A stretch of DNA of 64,000 nt from Perca fluviatilis (taxonomy: Eukaryota; Chordata; Actinopteri; Perciformes; Percidae), in NCBI RefSeq assembly GCF_010015445.1, contig NC_053119.1, forward strand, positions 26,700,383 through 26,764,382, written 5' to 3'. Positions 11,754-24,491 of the stretch are shown in pieces. Position 1 is the first letter of the stretch. The number at the start of each line of letters is the position of its first letter. The position numbers and the translations under genes are program-made. Below the pieces are notes generated by a model. It saw only the letters and a list, made by a program, of their open reading frames with translations. It had not been told where the DNA came from and did not search any database.

Positions 11754-12421
11754 TGGTGCGTTCTTTTTGTCCACCGAAGTCGTTTTACGAGTTGTTTTCC
11801 GGAGTTACGACCCGGAAGTTGCAAAAAGAACGCCCCCGAGGTCGTAATTTACGACTTGTCAAGTCGTCTGAACTCAGAGGACCCCGAGCTCACTTTCAAA
11901 GATGGCTACGTCGTGCATCACACGTAGTAAACATTGTGGTTATCTACAATTTTAAGCACTTTTGTCTTTGTTGTAGCCAAATGAAGAAGTCGTACACATA
12001 GCGCTGTATACTGCTACCTATAGGCATATCGCTACAGTCTTATTATGAGTTAAAAACCGCCTAATTAGTTATTTTGTAGCTTGTGCAGCTGAAATTAGCT
12101 AGAGATGCTCGGTTGCTATATGATAACAATGGCTTTAAGCCGAGTCTTGAGCAGAAAGCAGAGCAGTAGCCTATCGTTAACGTTAATCAAAACGTAATTT
12201 TCATGTATCAAACTGTGAAATATATGTGTGTAATATGTCAATAACTGGGTGAATAGAATCCTAAATGTTACTAAAAATGTTACAAAAATCCATCTTTTCT
12301 CCGACTCGTAGTATTGTGTGACAAAAAGAATGCAACAAACCGCGGTTATTCGTTTTTCGACACGGATGTGACGTCACGCTCGAGCTACTAGTCGCGATTA
12401 CAAGACAAAAAGAACGCACCA
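11754..12421. mobile_element. PIF/Harbinger-like MITE
   Basis: The ends are an exact 18-bp inverted repeat: TGGTGCGTTCTTTTTGTC at 11754 and GACAAAAAGAACGCACCA ending at 12421. They are flanked by TTA on both sides (11751-11753, 12422-12424), the 3-bp TWA duplication expected of PIF/Harbinger. No transposase is encoded in the 668 bp. The perfect ends suggest a younger insertion than its neighbours. Confidence 0.85.
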
Positions 12422-13640
12422 TTACCCTTCATGTGACTCATGAGCGCAGACACGCCCATTGTGAAAAGCTGCACGTCTTTTTTGCCCTTCAGTAGAATTT
12501 ATTGGCCAGGCGTCCATGCTTACGCAAGGTAACGTAACCCCATTTGTACAGATCCTATTCCCTAACCAATCGGCTATTTTAACCTTAACCACTCAAGGTC
12601 AAAAGCCTAACCCCAACCAATCGAGCTGCTGGGGGCGGAGTCACACATGGAAATAGACTGGCAGATCGCAGTCACACGTGCACAAGCGAGCAGGTTTCAT
12701 TTTAGGCTCTCCCACATTTTATTTCTCCATTTAATAAACAAACTATTCAGTCAGATGGGTATTTGTTGTGAAAGAAATACTGTTAAAATTTCAAGCATTT
12801 TCAAGCATTTTATCCAAAATGTAAGCACTTTTCAAACCTTGAAAACACAACATCAAAATTCAAGGATTTCAAGCACCCGTACGATCCCTGTTTCTCAGCT
12901 GGACGTAAATCGCATCACTCCAGCTGCTGCGCGTGAATGTCGCCAAACAGCACCATTTTGTAAATATAGCCATACTGAGAAATACAGAGAGAGTTGTTTG
13001 GAGCTGATAGGCTTAATTAGCTTTGTATCAACTCATTTGGCAATAGCTTGAATGTAATGTGCGTTGCAGTCGCATACTATAGCTTTAAATGGAAGCTAGA
13101 CAGGTATGTGTGCACCTCACTGTAAAGCGTTACCATTGTATCAGTAACAATGAATGGTCTTTCCACCTTTAATTTTGATACATGGTTTGTGTTTTGATGA
13201 ACCTGTGGACTGAATGCATCTCACTTTATTTCATTTAGCATTCCAGTAAATACCATTTCCACACAGATCTAGCGCTCTGTAGTGGGTGGGTACAGGAAAC
13301 AAGCTGACTGCAGTTGCCTGCGGTCATCAGATGAACACCTAATAGCTCCCTGATTCCCTCTGATGCAAATGTGCAGCAAGATTAGCATGTCTGGCTGTGT
13401 TAGACTGTGTTTTATAGCTCCAGATAGGCAGGCTGTAAGCTGCCATTGTCACCTGGGTGTGATACGATGAGTCACAGTCAAATCTGAGATTGGCATCTGT
13501 TTAGTAACACACAGGAAAGCTTTAAGCCCAATTAACCATTTTGAAAACTCACGCCACTAAATATCACCTGGCTAAACACTCCAGAGAAATGCAGTAATCA
13601 GACAGACTCAGCTGGCTATTAGTCATTCATAAAGATTCAA
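12422..13640. other. Intergenic with transposon remnants
   Basis: No supported gene. The segment at about 12780-12892, rich in TTCAAGCATTTT/TTTCAAGCACCC words and ending CCGTACGATCCCTG, resembles one terminus of a fish hAT element whose other end is not seen. A further segment at 12545-12640 has several CTAACC words. The rest shows nothing recognisable. Confidence 0.4.
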
Positions 13641-13646
13641 GCAGTG

Positions 13647-13831
13647 TGGTGGCCGGGTTAGCTTATTTGGTAGAGCAGCAGCACTATATATAGATGTTTA
13701 CTCCTCGATGCAGCGGCCGCAGGTTCGACTCTGACCTGCGGCCCTTTGCTGCATGTCATTCCCTCTCTCTTTCCCCTTTCATGTCTTCATTTGTCCTGTG
13801 AAAATAAAGGCCTAAAAATCATCTTAAAAAA
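13647..13831 (+). mobile_element. tRNA-derived SINE with target-site duplication
   Basis: The head has an A-box-like TTAGCTTATTTGGTAGAGC (13658-13676) and a B-box GGTTCGACT (13722-13730). The body GGCCCTTTGCTGCATGTCAT... and the AATAAAGGC end followed by an A-run are typical of a widespread percomorph SINE. The flanks AAAGATTCAAGCAGTG (13631-13646) and AAAGATTCCAGCAGTG (13832-13847) are a 16-bp target duplication with one mismatch. This points to LINE-mediated retroposition not very long ago. Confidence 0.9.
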
Positions 13832-13849
13832 AAAGATTCCAGCAGTGAA

Positions 13850-14319
13850 CCATTAGCACCACTAGATGCCTCCATTTGTTACCAGTGGAATACTGCTCCT
13901 CCATCATCTCACAGGCTTACACTGAGAGTTTTATTTAATCATCACTGTTGTTATTATCTTTCTTATTTTGACAAATTACAGGTTTCTATTGTTTGTGTTG
14001 GTGAATTTGATACTGTTATAGTTATACAGTATATGTACTGTTTCTTATTTACTCAAATTATTTTTAAATGTCTGTTGCCTCTAAAACTTACCATTTCAAA
14101 CACCACATTCCATTAAAATGGCTCCAGAGAAGTGCTATGTCAAGTGCTGTGGAGAAAATGAGGAAGTGATGTAACAGTTTGATGTTTCAGAGAACCAGAC
14201 AGCTCAAGGCTGCTGGATATCAGCCTCTTGTTCTGTATCATTCATTAATTAATTAGGTTAGATGGTTAGATGATGCTTTTTTACATTCATCGTTTACACT
14301 GTGTGACAATGACCTTGTG

Positions 14320-14403
<84 letters not shown>

Positions 14404-15100
14404 GGGGGTTAGGGTATGAGGAGGAGAAGATAAGGAAGGACAGAGAAGTTAATTTAGTTGATTGGAGCCGGGGAAGGCAAGGATGTGTGGGAGAGAGAGA
14501 TATATGGACGGAGAGGACTCTGAAGTGGGTCATAAATAGTGAAGAAAGATATTATTGATTACCAGAGAGCACAAAGACAGACATAAGCAGGTTACAGATG
14601 AACAGAGAAAGTAAAAAAATTAAAAATTAAAATAAAATAGAAGGTATATACAACTAGTATAAGAGTATAAGTTAAAAAAGAGAAAGAAATGAACTATACA
14701 AGAGCAATTAAAGACAGTTACGAGGTCAAGTGACAAGTCAAAGTGGCACAATGATAAATAGCAGTGAGTTTAGGTAAACAGGGTAAAGAATAATATGTTA
14801 CAATTAACACAGTATATCTCTTATATTTCTTGGTAACTCCATGGATTTTGTTACCTTATTGGGACAGAGCCAGGCTAGCTGTTTCTTCATATTTACCATA
14901 TAGATATGCAGAAGTGATATCAATCCTCTCATCTAACTCGAACAACAAGAAAGGGATATTCCCCAAAATGTCAAATTACACCTTTAGGGTTGCATTGATT
15001 TCCATTTGTGGATACTTTTCTGTTGTATTCTGAAAGTAAATATAGATTTTTTGGGTATTTTAGATGTTGTATGATAATAAAGAACTTGGCTCTACTGTCT
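13850..15100. other. Intergenic, no supported gene
   Basis: Apart from the GT microsatellite at 14324-14395 this is AT-rich sequence without splice-flanked open frames or recognised repeats. Confidence 0.45.
14324..14395. repeat. (TG)n microsatellite
   Basis: About 36 TG units, followed by GGGTGGGTGGGG. Confidence 0.95.
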
Positions 15101-15104
15101 TATG

Positions 15105-15420
15105 AAGATGGACGACCCATCACCACTTCCTCCCACTGTACAGAAGTGAAACCAAAATATCCCGGATACAGGCACTGCCAGCTTGTAATTTTGGAGCCAG
15201 AGTCTGCGGAGTAGTGATTTGGCGGTCCTGCCCTTACACCCACCTGACCAATCGCGAATCAATCATAGCTGTCAATCATGATGTTTCACCCCGTTTTTAT
15301 AGCTTCAAATAACCAATGACACTTGAACAAACACCTGAGTGACAGGAACCCTTCTGTAGTTTGGCTCATAAAAAGCAGACAAAATTAGCAGCTAGCTGTT
15401 GAACATTGTGGAGCGTTTAG
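15105..15420. repeat. Probable MITE fragment
   Basis: The words TTTGGAGCCAGAGTCTGCG, CACCTGACCAATCGCGAATCA and GTCAATCATGATGTTTCACC, in that order, match a repeat I recognise from fish genomes. No termini or target duplication could be fixed, so both class and limits are uncertain. Confidence 0.45.
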
Positions 15421-17001
15421 CAGCTAAAGAAAATATATATTTCCTTCAGGAGGTGAATATGAACAAGACACCAAATGAATGCTAATGTTGTTGTGTCTGT
15501 AGGATGTGTAACAGTTGCTAACAGTGCATTATGTTATATATAAGTTAGTTATGTTTACAGCTTGTTTCCGATGCCACCAAGTGGCAAAAATATAGGCCTT
15601 GTATTCTGTAGTAATGCACATCAGTACAGTAGCTACAGTGTGTATGTTGTATAGTGTAGCAATGTGCATACAATCTGTCTTTTTTTCTTACATTTAAAAT
15701 TATCATACAAAGTAAACCGTTCACAACATGCTGTATGGTCATGCCAATAAAGTCAAATTGACGTAGTGTTTGTGTTCCCCAGTATTTGTGGCTGTTTTCT
15801 GCTGCTCAGTTCAGAGAGCTGACAGGGAAAGGCTACCATATGGTGCGACAGGAAGGAGGGAGAGGGAGACAGAGAGATAGAGAGAGCACAACACACTGAA
15901 GGGGGGAGAAACAAGAAATGACAGGAGGTTGTATGGGCAGAGAGAGAGAGAGAGAGCAACAGAAGGGAGAGAGTTGGGTGGGGGGGCGTAGGAAGCAAGA
16001 AAAAAACGCGCGAGAGGATGAGTAGGAGCAGCGAGAGCATGGGGATGACAAAAACGATGGAGACTGGAAAAAGAGTGTAGACCTGGGTGATGATGAGTGG
16101 GTGGGTGGGGGGGTTAGGAGCGAGAAACAGGGTGAGAGGTGGGTGGTAGAGCCTGCAACTTGCAAGCAGAGGAGGTGACAGTGGGGGAGTGTTCACTGTT
16201 CAGTGATGTGTTATGATCCAAGTCCAACCCCCCCCCACCCCCTTCACACACACAAATGTGTTTTTGTCACATAGGAGGACATCACATTGACTCACGTTCG
16301 TTCATTAAGACTTAACTTGAAAGATAAGGTTTTAAATATATAATTTTTTCAAATTCCATGAAAAGACCAAAACTCCAGTACGTCAGTTCGTCTCTTAATA
16401 CATTGTCTGTGGCTCCCAAACCCATTCATTCTTACTAAAGACATACATTTAAAAAAAAAAAAAAAAACTAATCAAAATATTTTTTCAGTTTTTTAAAAGG
16501 CTAAATAATTTCTTAGAACAGGTGGACATTGTAGTTTTAGCAAAAATCTTTCAGAGTAAATAAGTCATTTGGTGGGGACTATTTTCAGCTGCGGATTAAT
16601 ACACATTCAGAGTATTTACGGCAGCAGAATGGGGTATGTGGGATTGAGTCAAAATAACCCCAGTGCCCATGTTCATGGTAATAAAGGAGCATGTACCCCA
16701 GTACAGCATTGTGGTTCATTGACGGGTTTTTTATATTTTGGGGGGCAATAAACAAGGTCTGTGGCACAGAAGAATGATATATATCAGGCTTTGGTGACAC
16801 AATACTTCTTAGTAGAATAAATCTGCAGTGGGTTTCTGCACTTTTAATGGATTTGTTGACAATAATTAAAATGTTGAATATCTCCAACCTCATCCTTTAA
16901 CGCTAAAATGTAATGTGGGAGCGTTCGTTTGGAGGTGAGTCCCCAAAATGTGACTGTGTGAATAGATTTATGTGCCCACAATATGATTAATACAAACACA
17001 C

Positions 17002-17004
<3 letters not shown>
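15421..17004. other. Intergenic, upstream of ptpn5
   Basis: No supported exon. The segment 15840-16170 is strongly purine-rich (GAGAGA, GGGTGGGG), which is why long Ser/Pro/Leu open frames appear on the minus strand. An A-run lies at 16450-16467. Confidence 0.4.

Positions 17005-17057
<53 letters not shown>
17005..17057. repeat. (CT)n tract near the ptpn5 5' end
   Basis: About 26 CT units, immediately 5' of the candidate first exon. GA/CT tracts are common near vertebrate promoters, but no promoter function is shown here. Confidence 0.9.
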
Positions 17058-17059
<2 letters not shown>

Positions 17060-17458
17060 GTGCTCTCCAGCTCCCTCGCTCGCTCTCCCTCATTCTGGCT
17101 CTGTTGCCAAGGCTACCGTACAGCCTCTTGCTGCATATACCTAGACGAAGCTGCTGCCTGTGGATCTCTCTCTCTCCGCCAGGATACAAACAAAAGAAAA
17201 CCCATCAGACTTTTCATACCTCTATTTCTCTTTAACAGGCACACACACCAACCTTCGTAGATTCTGTGTTTCCTACCCTCACACACATCCTCTGCCTCTT
17301 ACTGCCAGCAAACACACTCCTTCTTCTCCCAGACAGAGGAGCGGTAAAGGGGATTGGCGTGGTTCTTGGTGTTTGGCTGTGGGTTTTTGGCTCAGAGGGA
17401 GCAGAGGGAGCAGAGGGAGCAGAGCGGCAGATGGCGATGTGAAGACGGGCTCAGCCAG
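17058..17458 (+). other. ptpn5: Candidate 5' untranslated first exon of ptpn5
   Basis: The segment ends at a strong donor, CAGCCAG|GTAAGA (GT at 17459). It has no long open frame: the ATGs near 17431 (ATGGCGATGTGA) are closed at once by TGA. A short tandem of GAGCAGAGG units lies at about 17395-17425. The pyrimidine-rich tract upstream and its position 5' of the gene fit a transcription start region, but no start site can be fixed by eye. This donor and the one at 17641 would be alternatives. Confidence 0.35.
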
Positions 17459-17553
17459 GTAAGAGGACTTATCCTAACCAGACTTAGAGCTCTGGGTGAG
17501 TGACTGTTCCAGCCCTCCTCTACTCCCCATGTCTCTCCCTCCCCCCCCCCTCC

Positions 17554-17640
17554 ATGGCTGTGCGACATGAGGTGAATACCAATTCCTCAGCAAAGCCCCC
17601 ACGGTTCATATGGCTGCTGCGCTTTTCTGGCTGTGAAAAG
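17554..17640 (+). CDS. ptpn5: Candidate first coding exon of ptpn5
   Basis: ATG in a good initiation context (CTCCATGG) opens 29 codons, starting MAVRHEVNTNSSAKPP, that end exactly at the donor GAAAAG|GTATGG in phase 0. The next supported exon (23125) also starts in phase 0, so the join keeps the frame. No homology to the mammalian N-terminus is visible. If right, the protein is 512 residues, against 565 for the human long form as I remember it. Other N-terminal exons could lie in the 5.5-kb intron. Confidence 0.35.
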
Positions 17641-18323
17641 GTATGGATGTGTTATGTAGCCTCTGTGTGTGCGTGCTCATTTTCTGATTATTAAAACTGA
17701 TCATTTGCCAACAGGTTGGTTCTTCGTTGCAGTTCCAACAGTGTGTTTCCCCTCCAATCTATCATTATTCAAAGCTTGATATCTTCTGTGCTATAATATG
17801 TCTCTGTGACAATGTGGGAGTTACCAGAGAGAGATGCAACAGTCCACCTCCCCGGGTGATTCATTACTAATCCATCCAGCTCTGCACTGTGTGGTCGCTC
17901 TAGCTCACCGTAGCTATGTACGTGATATCAATGGTGTTTTGTTTTAGCATGAATGACGGCCAGAGAATGCCATTCCTGCACTGGTGTTTTGATGCAGTGC
18001 AATCATGTAACACAATCCTTTGTCACCGGGAATCCAAATTTATCTCCAGCAGCCTGTAAATCAATTCGCTATGCAGCACATTTCAATTATGCATACAGTA
18101 TAGCTTAGGCTGAATTGTAAGTTTATATGTGTCTTACAGTAATGACATTTTTTTCTTTGAAAAAAAAAAAAAAGATGCTGCAAGAGATTGTAGGAGTGTA
18201 TGTAAACAATAACGCTGATAGATGATCTGTCTCTGTGATATACAGGAGGAAGCTGCAGGCTTACTGGGTATTTAATTCTAAGGTCATTGGGAGATTTATG
18301 TGTGCATTGATATCAAGATGTTA

Positions 18324-18325
<2 letters not shown>

Positions 18326-18406
<81 letters not shown>
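18326..18406. repeat. (TG)n microsatellite
   Basis: About 40 TG units, ending in TTGTGTTGTG variants. Confidence 0.95.
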
Positions 18407-18407
<1 letters not shown>

Positions 18408-18584
18408 GTGTTGTGTGTTGTTTGTTGTGGCTTTTTACTATATGTGGCAAAAAATCTTTGTCATTGTGGGAAACAAATTTAAATATAAATTAGTTATGGT
18501 TATATTTTATGTTATTTGATTATTAGTTGTATTTAAATAGTATAGGATGTTATGTCAATCGGTCCCACAAAGATAGTGCCTCAA

Positions 18585-18704
<120 letters not shown>

Positions 18705-20497
18705 AAGGTTGATGAGCCAGGTCTTGGCCCTCGTGACTTTATCTCACCTTACCATCCCATCATCACTTTCAGTAAGAGCTTCCTCTTACCTCGTCCCCCT
18801 GCCACGTTCAGCACTCCAACAACACGCTTGATACTTCACTCTTGACGTGCTTTTGATTTACCTGGAAATTCTGCTGTACCCAAGATTTTTTTCGCTGTAA
18901 TGGTGGGGACAAAGAAAAACAAATCCTGACCATTTATAAAAAAAATAATAATAATAATTAATAAAAAAAAAAAAAAAAGGGTAGAAAAGCAGATTAGAAC
19001 ACATCATTTTTCCAGACCGACACACTCGAAGCATTGGGAATATCCATTAAAACACGAGCCAGCTGTCACCAAAAGAAAAATAAACCAGATTAATTCCGTT
19101 TTCCTGATTGCAGGGAAAGAGCTTTAAACACAGCTGTCAGCAGACAGTCCTTCCTGGTCCTAAGGTTCTGTTAGGGCTTATTGTAAGGCTCCGTTTAGAC
19201 TCAGCTGGATGTTGGGTGCTTTGAATGGACGCAGATCAATGGAAACACTACACACATACTCTATTTGAAGACTGAGGGGGTGGTGTTTGTAAGGACCCAA
19301 AGACAGTAGACCTTCAGTGACGAATGAGGCTGAATCAGCTGCAGGTTTGACTTATTTGCCATTAATCCACTTTGTTATACAATGTTTCCTCTGTGTTTGA
19401 ATAGTGGTGTTATTGCTAATTGGAGATTACTTATCATCAGACTGTCAAAAGGGGTTTTATTCTAGAGTCAAACTGCTTCCCTATACTATAATATTGAGCA
19501 TGCTACTGCAGCTTGGTATTGTCAATCTCTGATTTTGTGTCATTTTGAATGACAACTTTACTGTGTGTTGTGAGCTCCCCAACAATCAACCGGGACATTT
19601 TGTTTTAGCTAAAAACAGCTCGCTTTTTTATTTCACTTTCTGCGTATTAATAACCATGATCATTGTTCAAACCCACAGGAATTTATCTTAGATTTTAGTT
19701 GGGATCCCAAAGTTTCCACAGACACCAAATATGTGTGTCAAAGTAAGTTCAATTTTGGAGAAATGTGTACAAAATGACGCACAAGACATCTACTTTGCAG
19801 AATATTTCCATTTGATGGTTGGTGCGTGAGTCTTGCTTTGAGGATTTTCTCAGTGATTACATCATATAGCTTCAATGAAGAGCTGGAACAAGCTGAGATA
19901 GAATCTATATGAAACTGAAACTTACAGTGTGCCAAATGGCAATTTGAACTATCTCAAAGCTCAAAAGGGAAACAAAAGAGAGAAACATGTCCTCCGGTAC
20001 TGCGGGGATGTTACATTTTATATTCAGATTTCAGTATTTTCTATAAATTCTGCTACCTTTAGGCTTCTAAATAATTTAATGATTTTGTATTTATTTACCC
20101 ACCAAAATTCCTGGCAGTGAGAAAAGACTTTAACATTGCATGTTTGGGAAATAAAATACAGTTCATATTTGAACGTTTAACCGTTGAAAAAATATTTTTT
20201 ACAGAATCTGAGACTTTATTTTCAGCGTTTGTTCAAAAGGTCTGAGGGTGGGGGGACTCATGACCTCAACTTTAATAAAAATCCGAGCTACAGCCTTGGT
20301 TAAATGTACCAAACAATTCACCAAGTAAGCACTCAGCAGCCAAAGCGAGTGACTGAAAAAAACAAAGATATTTACCTCAAAGAATTAAAGCAAAGAGTGG
20401 CAGAATGTTTTTGGACAAACATGAATATTGTCACTGCTCTCCCAGTGCAGATGTATGTTTTTCATTTTTCATGCAGTGTGTATACCAGAGTGTGTGG

Positions 20498-20498
20498 C

Positions 20499-20533
<35 letters not shown>

Positions 20534-20715
20534 CGTGCTACAGTATGTTGGTTGCCACAGTTACCAAACGCCAACCTCACTGCGTCATTGCCTCAGACAA
20601 CCTTCACACAAAAAAGGGCTGCTTTGCCTCCCATTCATCCCTTCATCCACTCATCTATTGTTTATAAACGGAAGCACACTGAACTTTCTTACCTTCTCTT
20701 ATAGAACACATTCTA

Positions 20716-20759
<44 letters not shown>

Positions 20760-20974
20760 GGTGTGTGTGTGTGTGTGTATACATTATGTGTGTGTGTGTG
20801 TGTGTGTGTGTGTACATTGTATGTATGCACGTTGCCATGACTACGGGCCGGGCTAACTGGCGTCATCACTTCAAAACCACCTTCGCAGCAGCAAGCAAAG
20901 AGAGATAGAAAAGAACTCAATGCAGCTCCCCTCTGTTCAACACCTGCACACACACATAAACACACACATACACA

Positions 20975-21012
<38 letters not shown>
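20498..21012. repeat. Cluster of GT, CA and CT microsatellites
   Basis: GT tracts at about 20498-20531, 20718-20782 and 20786-20813, then interrupted CA repeats at 20946-20976 and CT at 20977-21012. The region between 20820 and 20940 is ordinary sequence. Confidence 0.85.
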
Positions 21013-21016
<4 letters not shown>

Positions 21017-22002
21017 TCTCTCTCTCAAACACACACTCAAACACAGAGACATAGCTCCTGCTGCTGGTGTGGTCTCATATTCTGCTGAGCTCACCTCATT
21101 CGTTCAACAGGGTCCAGTGGCACAGAAGGAGAGGAAGGAAGATGAGAGGGGAGCAGAGAAGGCTTGACTTCATGCATACTGATTTGACTGGAGCAATCTG
21201 AATGCATTTCTGAGGGTGTCTGCTTAGTCTGGCTCGAATCATGCCCGCCTCGCAGGGAGGGAGAGAGACGAGGAGAAAGAAAGAGGGGAAGAAATATTGA
21301 CAGTTTACTGTGTCACCTTACATCACCATCCTCCGCTCACGAAATCACAGCTGGGAGCTGAAATGGGTGCTACTCGGATCCATCTTTAGATATAATAAAG
21401 TTCCCCAACCTCATCTCAGCGTGACCAGTTGAGTTTGATTCACACGATGCCTCTTATCATGTAGCATTTAGAGTTTTTAAATGACCCGTGACTCCTGTTT
21501 TGTCTCTCTTTCCTTTATTTTCACATTTCAAACACATAAGTAATGTAATGTTTGGCTGTCGTCTTCTGTCCTTCAGATTTGACTCTGCCACACAATGGCT
21601 GATATTGGGCGGTTGCCACAGGATACAGGATTTAACTTGATCATGTGATCTGACTCCCTCGCCAGTTCCCTGCCATCTATCATAGGTGAATCTACAGTTT
21701 TTTTTATATATATATATTCCAGTTAGCCAACTGGTAAGTCATTCTGCATTGTTGGTTGGTAGTCATTGATGAAAACTTCCAAACTCACTCATGACAAATT
21801 TAGACATCAACAACACATTTAGATAAAAGGGATATGTGCGCAAACACTACACCACCACTCTCACAGGCCCCCGCATTCACACATCCGCACACTCAACGTG
21901 GTGGTAATCAGCCAAATGTTCAAAACACCTTTATTAATGGTGGAAGGACAAAAGAGCAAGGCGGAAAAGGTCTTTGAATACACTGCTGACTGATCCAGAC
22001 GG

Positions 22003-22106
<104 letters not shown>

Positions 22107-22226
22107 AGTAGACGATACTGCTCAGGACGGATGAGAGGGATGAGAGCCACTCTGTTGCTAAGGTGACGGACAGGGCTGTAAACACTCTACCCCTGACTCA
22201 TCTCTCCACAATAGAGCGCGCCCCTA

Positions 22227-22231
22227 CACAC

Positions 22232-22291
<60 letters not shown>

Positions 22292-22304
22292 ACACACACA
22301 CACA
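22227..22304. repeat. (CA)n microsatellite
   Basis: CA units with CACGCA and CAGACA interruptions. It lies about 120 bases from the preceding GT tract and in the opposite sense, so a single strand could fold GT against CA. Confidence 0.95.
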
Positions 22305-23124
22305 TTCATCATTCACACAATAGAGTCCAATCTGAGGGAGGAGAGGATCCGGAGATGAGAGCTATATACATCTGAATAGGCCTGTGGAATAAACTCAACT
22401 CTTTCTGTCATATAATAGCCTACACGCTCATTTAAAAACACACAATCGGACAAACACACGCAACCTGACAAACACAGCTAGCACATAATTGAACTTTTAC
22501 TGTAATTAAAACCCTTTATTTTCTGGAGTTGGGAAGTTTGTCTTCATGTTACCTAAATGTTGTTCACGCAGGGTGTCTTGTAATCTAACACCATGTCAGA
22601 CAGCTCAAAAACAGTATAAAACCATCAAATAACACTACCCATATTGGGCCTTTTTTGTGTTTTTGCGGGGTCAAAGCACACACTGTATTTTTTACATCCA
22701 AAGATTGTTTTTGGAGATCACACACTCTTAATCTCCCAGTATTTTGTTAGATTTTCAGATGGTGTACGTGACAAACAAAACATTTAATACATGTCAAAAA
22801 AATTGTCAGAATCCAGCTGTAAAAGCCTAGTGATCGCAGAGGTAAGACTTCTTTTTCAAACCTTATTGCTAAACTGCACAGGTGCAACATTACCATATGT
22901 AAAAAAAAAAAAAAAGAGCCTTGTAAACGTCGCTATGATTATGACACAAGACAGCATGTGGTCAATTTACATATTTTCTATGCCTGCGTAATAGGCCATC
23001 TTCTTTTCTTCTCTTTTTCTTCACTTTTTACATGAGAGCAGCCACTGTGCTGCCTGGTTACCAGTGCATTAATGACTGGAGAGTTCACAGTGACAATCTG
23101 CCTTCCCTCGCTCTCTCCTCCCAG

Positions 23125-23247
23125 GGGTACTGGGTGTTTTTTTTGGTGGAAGGAAATGGACCTTTCTCTTCCATCTACAAAGCCCTGCAGGTCATCGACT
23201 TCTACCTTGGCTTCATCTTACCCTTCCACCCGATTTTTGGAATGGAC
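23125..23247 (+). CDS. ptpn5: ptpn5 exon: first hydrophobic segment
   Basis: Acceptor TCTCTCCTCCCAG|GGG and donor GGAATGGAC|GTAAGT bound 41 codons in phase 0 ([10 protein letters not shown] ... HPIFGMD). The segment [17 protein letters not shown] is hydrophobic and sits where STEP61 has its first membrane segment, but residue identity to mammals is low. An alternative acceptor near 23040 after a long pyrimidine run would lengthen the exon in the same frame. Confidence 0.6.
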
Positions 23248-24446
23248 GTAAGTGTGGATGTGGATGTGACCTATAGAGCTGTTTGTTTTGGATGGAGACT
23301 GCAAAAAAAAAAAAAAAAAAAATATGTTGATTCTAATGTTGGTTGTGTCTAACTGCCTCTTCCCCTGTCTTTCTCTCTCTGCACTGGCCAGTCTATGGTG
23401 TTGATGAGGGAGGTTGTGAACACCAAACAGGACAACTGGATTTTCCATGGAACTGCAGGCATCGGTGTGGCCATCTGTGTCATCATGGTAAAAGACTGGA
23501 AGGACCATTCAATTCCTACCCAGAACTTGTTTTGTTTTGTTGCCAAATTTCAAACATTCGGTAATTTCGGCATGAATGTGAGATTATGTTGGATGTTGAA
23601 TTATTGCTATTTCCCATGAAGGAACACAACTCTTTGAAAGAAACTAGATTAACTGGATCATTTATTTCTTCATTTGCAGAACGTCTTGCTTGATGATTTG
23701 TTTGTTTGATAAATAAATACACATTTGAAGGGAACACATGGCGAATGGCACCACTTCATCCCTCCCACTAACCTCTCCCTAGGTCATCCACATGGTGTGT
23801 AAGTGGCGTTACGGCACTGGCTTGTGGTCGTCGAGAACAGTGTTGCAGGACATTGGTGACCGACGTCAGTCTGTGAGCCGCCAACCCTCCTTCACCCTGT
23901 CAGAGTGGACGGATGCTCAGGAGGATCTGCTGGACATGGACCCTGTGCCGCAGACGCCCGTCTTTGACGTGGGCACTGACGCGAAGACGGAGGGAGACGC
24001 CGCCACCCTCACTGTCACATCAGTGGGGCTTCAGGAGAGGTTAGACTCGGCTGCATTTTAAATCCATATGGCACATAGTAGATGGTGCTGTACATCTATA
24101 TACATTTGTATGATTCAATGTATCACACAGGAGGGGCTCCAACGTTTCGCTGACCTTGGACATGTGTACACCAGGCTGCACTGAGCCCTATGGCTACGGA
24201 GCCCAGCTCTCCCCCAGAGACCAGACGGCGAAGGAGTACCTCCGACAGGGAACACACAGCCTGACCCCTGCCATGCTACACACACGGGCCATGGATGACC
24301 AGAGCCTGCAGGCTGAGTTTTATGTGAGCGCAACAACAGCAGCTCACCCACCTACACGCTTTAGATTAACAGGGATGAACAGAGACTCACCGGAAAATAC
24401 GTACACTGACACACACAGACACGGGCAGAAAAATGCACACACCCAC

Positions 24447-24491
<45 letters not shown>

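Noticed and set aside
15753..16196. Ser/Pro/Leu-rich minus-strand open frames
   Set aside because: They arise from a purine-rich low-complexity stretch. The same explanation covers 50676-50932.
23032..23124. ATG-started extension of ptpn5 exon 23125 (MRAATVLPGYQC...)
   Set aside because: The strong acceptor TCTCTCCTCCCAG directly before GGG makes a start at 23125 more likely. It is kept only as an alternative, because a long pyrimidine run also precedes 23041.
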